Positions 1 to 5,149 of a DNA stretch of 6,478 bases are shown piece by piece. Position 1 is the first letter of the stretch, and each line of letters opens with the position of its first letter. The translations under genes and the position numbers were made by a program. The stretch lies in contig CAMAFU010000110.1 of NCBI GenBank assembly GCA_945833725.1, positions 1-6,478 of the forward strand, in the 5' to 3' direction. The notes below the pieces were generated by a model. The model searched no databases. It saw nothing but the letters and a program-made list of their open reading frames with translations, and was not told where the DNA came from. Origin of the DNA: an uncultured Treponema sp. Its GTDB lineage: Bacteria > Spirochaetota > Spirochaetia > Treponematales > Treponemataceae.

Positions 1-85
1 CGGCAATCTGGCGCTGTGATTTTGTACAGGAAGAAAAAAGCGAAACAGCCAGAAGGAAAAAAACATATTTAAAAAAATTTTTCAT
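1..85 (-). CDS. N-terminal part of a probable lipoprotein, cut by the left window edge
   Basis: This reading frame starts at the ATG complementary to 83-85 and runs open for 28 codons off the left end of the window. It is too short to be called by length, but its start is a clear export signal. There is a basic beginning (M-K-N-F-F-K), a hydrophobic core (YVFFLLAVSLF) and then SSC, so that L16-F17-S18-S19-C20 forms a lipobox of the relaxed kind found in spirochaetes, with Cys20 as the expected lipidated residue. A ribosome binding site GAGG lies five bases before the ATG, and a near-consensus promoter lies further upstream. It diverges from the PilZ gene. The mature domain lies outside the window, so its role (solute binding, structural or other) cannot be told. 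It is probably membrane-anchored in the envelope. Confidence 0.75.
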   Translation of the reverse strand, partial: MKNFFKYVFFLLAVSLFSSCTKSQRQIA

Positions 86-106
86 AAAAACCTCGCTATG
101 CAGGAA

Positions 107-135
107 AGAATAGTTTTATATAAAACTATTGTCAA
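107..135 (-). promoter_or_regulatory. Sigma-70 type promoter of the left-edge lipoprotein gene
   Basis: Read on the minus strand, TTGACA (complement of 130-135) is a perfect -35 box. It is followed by 17 bases and then TATTCT (complement of 107-112), a four-of-six match to the -10 box. Transcription would begin near position 100, giving a leader of about 15 bases that contains the GAGG ribosome binding site at 91-94. Confidence 0.7.
109..130. promoter_or_regulatory. Perfect 22-bp palindrome filling the lipoprotein promoter spacer (candidate operator)
   Basis: AATAGTTTTAT at 109-119 is followed by its exact reverse complement at 120-130, with no spacer and no mismatch. The dyad covers the whole spacer of the leftward promoter, touches the last base of the -35 box and overlaps four bases of the -10 box. 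This is where a dimeric repressor would block RNA polymerase. The regulator is not in the window and I do not recognise the site. Confidence 0.6.
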
Positions 136-154
136 GGGAAAAATAATAATCCCA

Positions 155-186
155 GTCGGCGGCGTCGGCAGTCGGAAGCGTCGGTA
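155..186. repeat. Imperfect tandem repeat, two 16-bp GC-rich units
   Basis: Positions 155-170 (GTCGGCGGCGTCGGCA) and 171-186 (GTCGGAAGCGTCGGTA) agree at 13 of 16 bases. Each unit itself carries GTCGG twice, nine bases apart, so GTCGG occurs four times in 32 bp. The block is GC-rich inside a very AT-rich intergenic region and ends exactly one base before the -35 box of the PilZ promoter. It may be a binding array for an activator; that is inference. Confidence 0.6.
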
Positions 187-215
187 TTGAAAACAATGCG
201 TTATTAAAGCATAAT
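187..215 (+). promoter_or_regulatory. Promoter of the PilZ-methyltransferase operon, predicted to give a leaderless mRNA
   Basis: TTGAAA at 187-192 (five of six) and CATAAT at 210-215 (five of six) are separated by 17 bases. The predicted start of transcription, about seven bases after the -10 box, falls on or next to the A of the PilZ start codon at 222. No Shine-Dalgarno sequence exists before that ATG, which fits initiation on a leaderless mRNA. Confidence 0.55.
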
Positions 216-221
216 CATACA

Positions 222-584
222 ATGCGCTTAAATCATCGTAAAGATATTCGTTTTGAAGATTTCGGCAGGGTAGAATGCAGCGAAGTTTCCCCTATGGCCG
301 GAATTTTAAACGATATAAGTTATACGGGCTGTAAAGTTCATTATGATGTACCCGTTGTACTTAACATGGAAAACGACTACGAAATTTCAATAAAACTTCC
401 TCGCATTACCGGAGGTACTTTTCAGCTTATTGTACATCCCCGCTGGATAAACACGCAGGAAGACGGAAGCTGTGATATAGGTTTTAATTTTCTTCCTTCC
501 CCAGACAGGGCAAAATTGGAAAGTTATGTTAATAACCTTATGAAAGACATGGATTCTGACAATCTTAAACTTTTAATCGGTTAG
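222..584 (+). CDS. Stand-alone PilZ domain protein (cyclic di-GMP receptor)
   Basis: This 120-residue protein is essentially one PilZ domain and nothing more. The two signature elements for cyclic di-GMP are present: an RxxxR motif (R6-K-D-I-R10, with a second R2..R6 pair in front) and D31-x-S33-x-x-G36 in NDISYTG. The rest is compatible with the PilZ beta barrel. There is no signal peptide or membrane segment, so it should be cytoplasmic and relay second-messenger level to a partner, as such single-domain receptors do in motility or envelope control. The partner is not identifiable here. The ATG at 222 is the only sensible start; no ribosome binding site precedes it, and the predicted transcript starts at the ATG. 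The next gene begins 18 bases after the stop, so the two are probably one operon. Confidence 0.85.
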   Translation: MRLNHRKDIRFEDFGRVECSEVSPMAGILNDISYTGCKVHYDVPVVLNMENDYEISIKLPRITGGTFQLIVHPRWINTQEDGSCDIGFNFLPSPDRAKLESYVNNLMKDMDSDNLKLLIG

Positions 585-591
585 TTTTTAC

Positions 592-596
592 GGGGA
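592..596 (+). promoter_or_regulatory. Ribosome binding site of the methyltransferase gene
   Basis: GGGGA lies six bases before the ATG at 603 and within the 18-base gap after the PilZ stop. It fixes the start of the second gene and contrasts with the absent site of the first. Confidence 0.6.
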
Positions 597-602
597 ACTA
601 TA

Positions 603-1667
603 ATGGCAGTAAAAATAACACCTGTAAACGGCTGTGCATTTCTCTGTTTTCCAGGAATGGCAAATCTTTTAGTTTATGAACTTTCCACCCGTTTCAATTA
701 CACTGTGGAACAAACCTCTTCATCATTTACGGATAATACTTTTTACAGCAACAGAGCACTTTTTTACGGGGATGTTCTTTTTTGCCCGGATTTTAATATA
801 AACGAAAAAGGCAAACCTTATTGGGCAAAGGATGTGTTTATTTCTCCGTTTCTTTTGGAATTCAATTCCATAGGAGAAGGGGCAGGAGCACTTAAAAACA
901 TACAGCGGAACTGGGCACCGTGCCATTATCAGCTTTTCAGGCGGGGAGCTTTAATTCAGGAAAAACTTCCATACCTTAATCTTGGTACAAAGAATTTTTT
1001 TAAAACCCTCCCTTCAGGAAAAAAAGAATTCAATCTGAAAATTCCATCTTCTCCAATGGGAATTTACACACTTATAAATCCAGGACTTATTCTTGCCAGT
1101 GCAGAAACTTCCAGTGCCCTTCCCTGCGGAAACATCACCTTTCAAGAAGATCACGAAAATCCACCAAGCCGTGCTTACCTTAAAATTCAGGAATCCCTTA
1201 CACTGTTTAATCATTTTTTTGGAGAAAGCGTTCCTTCCGACGGCGATAAATGTTTTGAAGCAGGAGCCTGCCCCGGAGGATGGACATGGGTTCTAAAAAA
1301 TCTGGGGGCTTCTATTCTTGCAGTAGATAGGGCAGAACTTTCCCCGGAACTTATGAGGGATTCTCAAATTCAATTTATGGCCCACGATGCTTTTACCTTA
1401 AAACCAGAAGAAGTCTGTACTTTTATGAAGGCAGAAAAAATTCAGTGGGTTTTCAGCGATGTTATCTGCTACCCGGAAAGGCTTTTGCAGTGGGTAAAAC
1501 TCTGGATAGAATCAAAGCGCACAAAAAATATTATTGCAACAATAAAAATGCAGGGCGAAACGGACTGGAATATTATTGCCGAATTCGAAAAAATTCCCGG
1601 CAGCCGTGTAGTTCACCTTAATTACAACAAACACGAACTTACCTTTATGTACCACAGTAACGGCTGA
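603..1667 (+). CDS. RlmM-like (FtsJ-type) SAM-dependent RNA 2'-O-ribose methyltransferase
   Basis: This 354-residue protein is close to the length of E. coli RlmM, which methylates the 2'-O of C2498 in 23S rRNA. The C-terminal half is a Rossmann methyltransferase: motif I is E218-A-G-A-C-P-G-G-W (RlmM has DLGACPGGW), and an acidic residue ends strand 2 (VD242). The catalytic tetrad of 2'-O-methylases can be placed as K194 (PSRAYLKIQE, compare PSRSTLKLEE in RlmM), D286 (FSDVICYP), K315 (ATIKMQ) and E345 (KHELTF). The N-terminal 180 residues take the place of the RNA-binding THUMP-type region but resemble it only weakly, so the exact target, 23S C2498 or another nucleotide, is inferred and not shown. 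It is cytoplasmic. It is translated from a good ribosome binding site and cotranscribed with the PilZ gene. Confidence 0.8.
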   Translation: MAVKITPVNGCAFLCFPGMANLLVYELSTRFNYTVEQTSSSFTDNTFYSNRALFYGDVLFCPDFNINEKGKPYWAKDVFISPFLLEFNSIGEGAGALKNIQRNWAPCHYQLFRRGALIQEKLPYLNLGTKNFFKTLPSGKKEFNLKIPSSPMGIYTLINPGLILASAETSSALPCGNITFQEDHENPPSRAYLKIQESLTLFNHFFGESVPSDGDKCFEAGACPGGWTWVLKNLGASILAVDRAELSPELMRDSQIQFMAHDAFTLKPEEVCTFMKAEKIQWVFSDVICYPERLLQWVKLWIESKRTKNIIATIKMQGETDWNIIAEFEKIPGSRVVHLNYNKHELTFMYHSNG

Positions 1668-1670
1668 TTT

Positions 1671-1780
1671 TTATACGGGCGCATAGTGCAAAGCACTACC
1701 GGGTCTTTGCGTTATAAAATTGCTGCGCAATTTTTCCGTTCAGCCACACTTCGTGTGTCCGAACCGCCAAAGGCGGCTGA
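1671..1780. repeat. Dense cluster of four short-loop hairpins downstream of the methyltransferase gene
   Basis: Four inverted repeats follow one another, each with a three-base loop: TAGTGC/GCACTA (1684-1698), AAAATTGC/GCAATTTT (1716-1734), CACAC/GTGTG (1745-1757) and CCGCC/GGCGG (1764-1776). Alternative pairings exist. An 11-bp stem 1683-1693 with 1705-1715 would replace the first hairpin, and TCAGCC 1740-1745 with GGCTGA 1775-1780 would compete with or enclose the last two. The second hairpin ends in a T run and could stop rightward transcription. The packing suggests a dispersed intergenic element of the REP or small-repeat kind rather than a single terminator; only one copy is in the window. 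Confidence 0.6.
1716..1735 (+). terminator. Possible intrinsic terminator of the PilZ-methyltransferase operon
   Basis: AAAATTGC and GCAATTTT pair around a TGC loop, and the arm ends in TTTTT at 1731-1735, about 50 bases after the methyltransferase stop. The T run is part of the stem and only four pairs form a GC-containing core, so it is a weak terminator at best. Confidence 0.35.
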
Positions 1781-1833
1781 CAGCCCCTTGTGCACATCAT
1801 CCATGTGTTTTTGCCCAGACCGTCAGGCGCGAT

Positions 1834-1864
1834 TGTTATAATGTATTTATTTTATGCCGATAAT
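1834..1864 (+). promoter_or_regulatory. Promoter elements of the small membrane-protein gene
   Basis: Two alternatives are visible. TGTTATAAT at 1834-1842 is a perfect extended -10 element, giving a start near 1849 and a leader of about 20 bases. GATAAT at 1859-1864 is a five-of-six -10 box that ends six bases before the ATG at 1871, which would give a leaderless mRNA. That spacing is the same as at the PilZ gene. Neither has a strong -35 box, and no Shine-Dalgarno sequence precedes the ATG. Confidence 0.45.
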
Positions 1865-1870
1865 ATTTTT

Positions 1871-2098
1871 ATGGTTGAATTGTTTCCTGTAATAAAATCT
1901 GTTTTAACCGATCCGAAAATTATTTTTACGGCAGTTGTTTGCGTTATTCTTATGAATTTTGCTTCATTTGTGGCCCGGTACAGAAAAAAACTTCCGAAAA
2001 AACAGGTTAAGAAGCTTTACCGGCAAACTCAAGAAAAATCCTCCGGCAGCGGCGAAAATTCCGACGGAACAAATGAAGGCGGTGGAGACAGCGTATAG
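1871..2098 (+). CDS. Small single-span membrane protein, unknown function
   Basis: I do not recognise this 75-residue protein. A short N-terminal part (MVELFPVIKSVLTDP) leads into one hydrophobic segment at about residues 16-36 (KIIFTAVVCVILMNFASFVAR). A strongly basic stretch follows (YRKKLPKKQVKK, 37-48), then a polar, Gly/Ser/Glu-rich and probably disordered tail. By the positive-inside rule the tail should face the cytoplasm. The clean order of span, basic stop-transfer patch and flexible tail argues that it is a real gene. The frame is open from 1790 and an ATG also exists at 1841, but 1841 overlaps the TATAAT element, so 1871 is preferred. There is no ribosome binding site. Its last 92 bases overlap the 3' end of the convergent recQ frame. 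Confidence 0.6.
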   Translation: MVELFPVIKSVLTDPKIIFTAVVCVILMNFASFVARYRKKLPKKQVKKLYRQTQEKSSGSGENSDGTNEGGGDSV

Positions 2099-3680
2099 GA
2101 AAAATCCTTTTTTTATACGGTCTTTCTTTTTTTTCAATGTCGAGGGTGTTTTTCCAAAGTCCGCCCAGTCTTTTTATTTTTCTTTTTCCCAAAAGCTGGT
2201 TTATTATTTGCTGCGCATCTTTAACATCCCAGACATTTTCACCAAAAAATTCCAGATCCCTTTCGTTAAGTTTTTCTGTCAGAACAGGTGCAAATTCTTT
2301 TTTTGTGTACAAACGGCGGTTTTTGCCAAGGAGTTTTAAGGCAAGTTCAGCGTCCAAAGCTTTTTTGTTCAGCTGAATGCCCTGTTTTTGTGCATCGCAC
2401 ACATCGCAGCCAAAGCAGGAACATTCTTCCCCGGAAAGGTAATTTAAAATAAACTGCCTCCGGCACAAACTGGTTTCGGCGTAATCTTTCATTACCCGCT
2501 CCCTGCTGCCTTCCTTTGCACCGTTGAATTTTACGCTGTCGCTGTGGCTCCATAAAAGCACAGAGTTTACATTGTCGCCTTTTCTGCCGGCCCTTCCAGC
2601 CTCCTGAACAAAATTTTCAAGATGCTCCGGTGGATCTAAATGAATTACCGTATAGATGTTTCCCTTGTCCATTCCCATACCATAAGCGCAGGTTGCAGTT
2701 AAAATTCCATCATCACTCTGGAAAAACCATTTTTCCGTTTTGTCTTTTTCTTCTTTTGTAAGGCCTGCATGATAGAATTTAACCTTTTCCCTGCCAAAAT
2801 ATGAACACAAAAGCCGTGCCGCATCTTCGCATCCCCTTCTGGTGGAACAAAAAACAATAAGAGGCTTGCGGTATTCCTTGCAGCAGTGCAGAAGAGCCTT
2901 TTTTTTACCGTAACAGTATTTTACTGCATAGTGGATATTCGGTCTGTCGCCGCTGCTTTGAAGAATTCTGGCATTTCCGTCAAAAATAATCTGCGAAACC
3001 CTTTGCAGCACAGGAGGACTGGCAGTTGCCGTAAAAGCCGTAACAATTTTTACGCCTAAATATTTTACGGTTTCCCCCAGCGAAAGGTAGGCCGGCCTGA
3101 AGGAATCTCCCCACTCACAGGCACAGTGAGCTTCGTCAATGGCAATATGGCATATACCACAGGATTTAAGATTGTCCAGAATTTTCCTGTTCATTAAAAT
3201 TTCCGGGTTTGCCACAATAACTTTTATTTTCCCGGAATTAAGACTCAGAAAAATTTCTTCCAGTTCAAAATCCTGTAAACCACCCCTTAAAAGAACAGAA
3301 GGAATTCCTGCTTCAGCCATTCTTCTTTTCTGGTCGGCCATAAGGGCAAGAAGAGGATAAATAACAAGAGTCGGTCCATCCATTAAAAGGGCAGGAGTTA
3401 AAAAGCACAAAGATTTACCGGCACCAGTGGGAAGAATTACAATCTGATTTCCCCGAAAAAGAAAATCTTCTTCCTCGCAAAAACCTTTGCCTTCATCAAG
3501 AATTTTAAAGTTTTCGTAGCAGTCCAGAATATTGGAAACAACAAGACGCTGCCATGGAAAAAGATATTTAATTCCAAAAGCGTTTCTTGCGGCAATAACG
3601 GCCCTGTCATCAATTACTTCATCAAAATCAACGGAAACAGCAGGATAATCTTCCCCTTCCGTAAAAAGTTCTTCAGCCAT
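2007..3680 (-). CDS. recQ: RecQ-family ATP-dependent DNA helicase, short form without HRDC domain
   Basis: RecQ enzymes unwind DNA 3' to 5' in recombination and repair. Counting from the ATG at 3680 (557 residues), the motifs are in order: the upstream glutamine (FPWQ, Q44), Walker A PTGAGKS (84-90), the RecQ form of motif II DEAHCACEWGDSFRP (from 182), TAFTATA (214-220), PLIVFCST (273-280), ATCAYGMGMDKG (329-340) and QEAGRAGRKG (359-368). A zinc-binding set follows, C406, C422, C425 and C428, spaced as in RecQ. After it come about 90 residues of poorly recognisable winged-helix-like sequence and no HRDC domain. The last 38 residues are a very basic tail read antisense to the small membrane-protein gene and look artificial. 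The start is uncertain: a TTG at 3710 is also in frame, and the only GGAG is 15 bases before the ATG. Confidence 0.88.
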   Translation of the reverse strand: MAEELFTEGEDYPAVSVDFDEVIDDRAVIAARNAFGIKYLFPWQRLVVSNILDCYENFKILDEGKGFCEEEDFLFRGNQIVILPTGAGKSLCFLTPALLMDGPTLVIYPLLALMADQKRRMAEAGIPSVLLRGGLQDFELEEIFLSLNSGKIKVIVANPEILMNRKILDNLKSCGICHIAIDEAHCACEWGDSFRPAYLSLGETVKYLGVKIVTAFTATASPPVLQRVSQIIFDGNARILQSSGDRPNIHYAVKYCYGKKKALLHCCKEYRKPLIVFCSTRRGCEDAARLLCSYFGREKVKFYHAGLTKEEKDKTEKWFFQSDDGILTATCAYGMGMDKGNIYTVIHLDPPEHLENFVQEAGRAGRKGDNVNSVLLWSHSDSVKFNGAKEGSRERVMKDYAETSLCRRQFILNYLSGEECSCFGCDVCDAQKQGIQLNKKALDAELALKLLGKNRRLYTKKEFAPVLTEKLNERDLEFFGENVWDVKDAQQIINQLLGKRKIKRLGGLWKNTLDIEKKERPYKKRIFPIRCLHRLHLFRRNFRRCRRIFLEFAGKAS

Positions 3681-3708
3681 AACATTTAAAATATTCTCCA
3701 GAAGAAGC

Positions 3709-3767
3709 AAAAAACGACAAAAACGATAAAAAAATCAGCAGCAAAGCGAAAAAAAAATTGAAAAAAA
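3709..3767. promoter_or_regulatory. Phased A-tracts between ompA-like gene and recQ (likely bent DNA)
   Basis: On the plus strand, A-runs of 6, 5, 7, 3, 9 and 7 bases occupy 3709-3714, 3719-3723, 3728-3734, 3743-3745, 3749-3757 and 3761-3767. Their centres are about 9.5, 10, 13, 9 and 11 bases apart, close to one helical turn, which is the arrangement that bends DNA. The stretch lies directly upstream of recQ, so it may hold or help a recQ promoter, but I see no convincing -35/-10 pair. Confidence 0.45.
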
Positions 3768-5003
3768 TTACCTGTCCAAAATAGTTATTTCTACCCGGCG
3801 GTTTTTAGAACGGCCTTCTTCCGTTGCATTAGTTGCAACAGGAATTTTCGAGCCGAATCCTTTTGTAAAAATATGATTTTCGGAGCGGATTTTATTTTCA
3901 ATAAGAAAAGACGCTACAGCAGAAGACCGTTTTTCGCTTAACAGCTGGCACGATTCCTCGCTGCCCACTCTGGCCGTATGCCCCGAAACAAGCAGATCGT
4001 TGTCAGGATAAGAATCAAGAATCATTCCGATTTTAAGGAGTTTTTCTTTTTCAGAATTTTCCAGAACGGCACTGTCGGCAAGGAAACCAATATTTTCAAG
4101 ACTAATTTTAAGGCCCTGTTCAGTTTTAGAAACAGAAATATTTTCCAGCCCTAAATCAGAAATTTTTTCCTGAACATTTTTAAGGTTTTCTTCAGTAGCA
4201 GATCTTTTAAATTCCGTACATTCAACCTTAGTTCTTCCCGTAAACTGAAAAGTATTTCCGTAAATTGTTTCCATAATAATCCGAAAATTTTCTTCATAAT
4301 GGTTAATTTGACCTTTTTCCGAATCCCACCAGATTATTCTTGATGAATGACCCATAGTTGTAACAGGATAATCAGAATCCGACAGGGCAGGCTGCAAAGG
4401 AGTTTCGTAATAAAGGTTATAGTCAGCAGAAATTACCTGAAAAACTTTATTTTTCCTTGAACTGTCAGAAGAAATACCGCTTTCTTCCCTTAAAAATTTA
4501 TAATCAGCCTTAAAAGGAACTTTAAAAGGTTCTTGAACATTAAGAGTCCGCCTTAAATCTTCAGCTTCCCAGCCGTTTTCAGACCATTCATCTCCCACTT
4601 TAACAGGCCGCTCAGGAAAAACAGGCAAATCCCGTATTACAGGCATAAAATATTTATCATCAATAGTAAATTTACCGGATTTATCCCGCCAGTATTCGCT
4701 TTCAAAATTATCGCCCCAGGATAACACAGCCTTTGAGCCGGAAGAAGTAGATTTTTCGGAAGTCATAAAAGAAGCAAGAATAAACGCCTTTCCATTAGAA
4801 TCAACTTTTTCAACCCGTTCAGTAACGCGGCTTACAATTTCAGCTCTGTGACTCAGCCGGCCGTTAAAGCGCACTTCTTCAATAACAGTAGACGAAAGAG
4901 AAAAATTATCGCCTTCCCTGTATTTAAACTCAAGAATTTTACTATCCTGAGCAAAACCCTTTACGCAAATTGTAAGGCAAAGTAAAAAAAACAGCCGCTT
5001 CAT
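3768..5003 (-). CDS. Exported OmpA-family protein (OmpA-like peptidoglycan-binding C-terminal domain)
   Basis: This 411-residue protein starts with a signal peptide (M-K-R-L-F-F-L-L-C-L-T-I-C-V-K) and a likely cleavage after G16-F-A18. Cys13 sits in a poor lipobox, so ordinary signal peptidase cleavage is more likely than lipidation. Residues 20-265 form a beta-rich region I cannot name, with motifs such as NG, KVGDEW (135-140) and IIWWDSEKG (223-231). Residues 289-411 are an OmpA C-terminal domain: LLVSGHTARVG (337-347), LLSEKRSSAV (354-363) and KNRRVEITI (400-408). It should sit in the periplasm or outer envelope and bind peptidoglycan. The usual Asp of GHTD is Ala344. The frame is open back to a TTG at 5114, but the ATG at 5003 has GGGAG seven bases upstream and begins the signal peptide, so it is the start. 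Confidence 0.85.
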   Translation of the reverse strand: MKRLFFLLCLTICVKGFAQDSKILEFKYREGDNFSLSSTVIEEVRFNGRLSHRAEIVSRVTERVEKVDSNGKAFILASFMTSEKSTSSGSKAVLSWGDNFESEYWRDKSGKFTIDDKYFMPVIRDLPVFPERPVKVGDEWSENGWEAEDLRRTLNVQEPFKVPFKADYKFLREESGISSDSSRKNKVFQVISADYNLYYETPLQPALSDSDYPVTTMGHSSRIIWWDSEKGQINHYEENFRIIMETIYGNTFQFTGRTKVECTEFKRSATEENLKNVQEKISDLGLENISVSKTEQGLKISLENIGFLADSAVLENSEKEKLLKIGMILDSYPDNDLLVSGHTARVGSEESCQLLSEKRSSAVASFLIENKIRSENHIFTKGFGSKIPVATNATEEGRSKNRRVEITILDR

Positions 5004-5010
5004 AAAAAGA

Positions 5011-5015
5011 CTCCC
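5011..5015 (-). promoter_or_regulatory. Ribosome binding site deciding the start of the OmpA-family gene
   Basis: GGGAG (complement of 5011-5015) is followed by seven bases and the ATG at 5003. It selects this ATG over the in-frame TTG at 5114, which lies inside a hairpin. Confidence 0.65.
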
Positions 5016-5032
5016 ATAATTTTTTTTTCGGG

Positions 5033-5080
5033 CGGTTTTTTGCCCTGCCTTTGTACAGGCCAAAGTCAGCGCAAAAACCG
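5033..5080 (-). promoter_or_regulatory. Long imperfect hairpin in the leader of the OmpA-family gene
   Basis: CGGTTTTTTGC at 5033-5043 pairs with GCAAAAACCG at 5071-5080 with one bulged base. Inside it CTG (5045-5047) pairs with CAG (5067-5069), and CTTTG (5049-5053) with CAAAG (5061-5065), around a seven-base loop. Two single mismatches separate the three stems. In the leftward transcript it would end 17 bases before the Shine-Dalgarno. A run of A, not U, follows it, so it is not a terminator for this direction. No known riboswitch is recognised. Confidence 0.45.
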
Positions 5081-5109
5081 GGCTTTTCAGGGTTCCGCTG
5101 TCCGCTTCA

Positions 5110-5149
5110 TTCAAAAAAACAACGGACTAAAGTCCATTGCTTTTTTGAA
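5110..5149 (-). terminator. Intrinsic terminator after the oxidoreductase gene, possibly bidirectional
   Basis: TTCAAAAAAACAACGGACT at 5110-5128 and its near reverse complement at 5131-5149 form a 19-bp stem with a two-base gap. The two imperfect positions become G-U pairs in the leftward RNA but A-C mismatches in the rightward one, which points to leftward function. The core CAATGGACT/AGTCCGTTG is followed by seven T. A second short hairpin, 5147-5163 (GGGCGCC, GAA loop, GGCGTTC), stands immediately before it. It would separate the oxidoreductase from the ompA-like gene. Confidence 0.65.

Noticed and set aside
193..226. Eight-base direct repeat ACAATGCG spanning the PilZ start codon
   Set aside because: Too short to mean a target-site duplication, and no insertion sequence lies between the copies.
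723..1296. Leftward and out-of-frame ORFs inside the methyltransferase gene
   Set aside because: They are shadows of a well-supported coding frame, with no start signals and low-complexity composition.
1790..1870. N-terminal extension of the small membrane protein from 1790 or 1841
   Set aside because: The extra residues have no domain character, neither start has a ribosome binding site, and 1841 overlaps a perfect TATAAT.
1959..2376. Rightward ORFs within recQ (from 1959 and 2137)
   Set aside because: They lie antisense to conserved RecQ sequence, are rich in Phe/Ser from A-rich codons on the other strand, and have no ribosome binding site.
3681..3710. TTG at 3710 as start of recQ
   Set aside because: No Shine-Dalgarno precedes it, only T-rich sequence. 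The ATG at 3680 is preferred, though its GGAG is distant, so the start is not settled.
5004..5114. 37-residue N-terminal extension of the OmpA-family protein from position 5114
   Set aside because: It begins with TTG inside a terminator hairpin, has no ribosome binding site, and would bury the signal peptide. The ATG at 5003 has GGGAG at good spacing.
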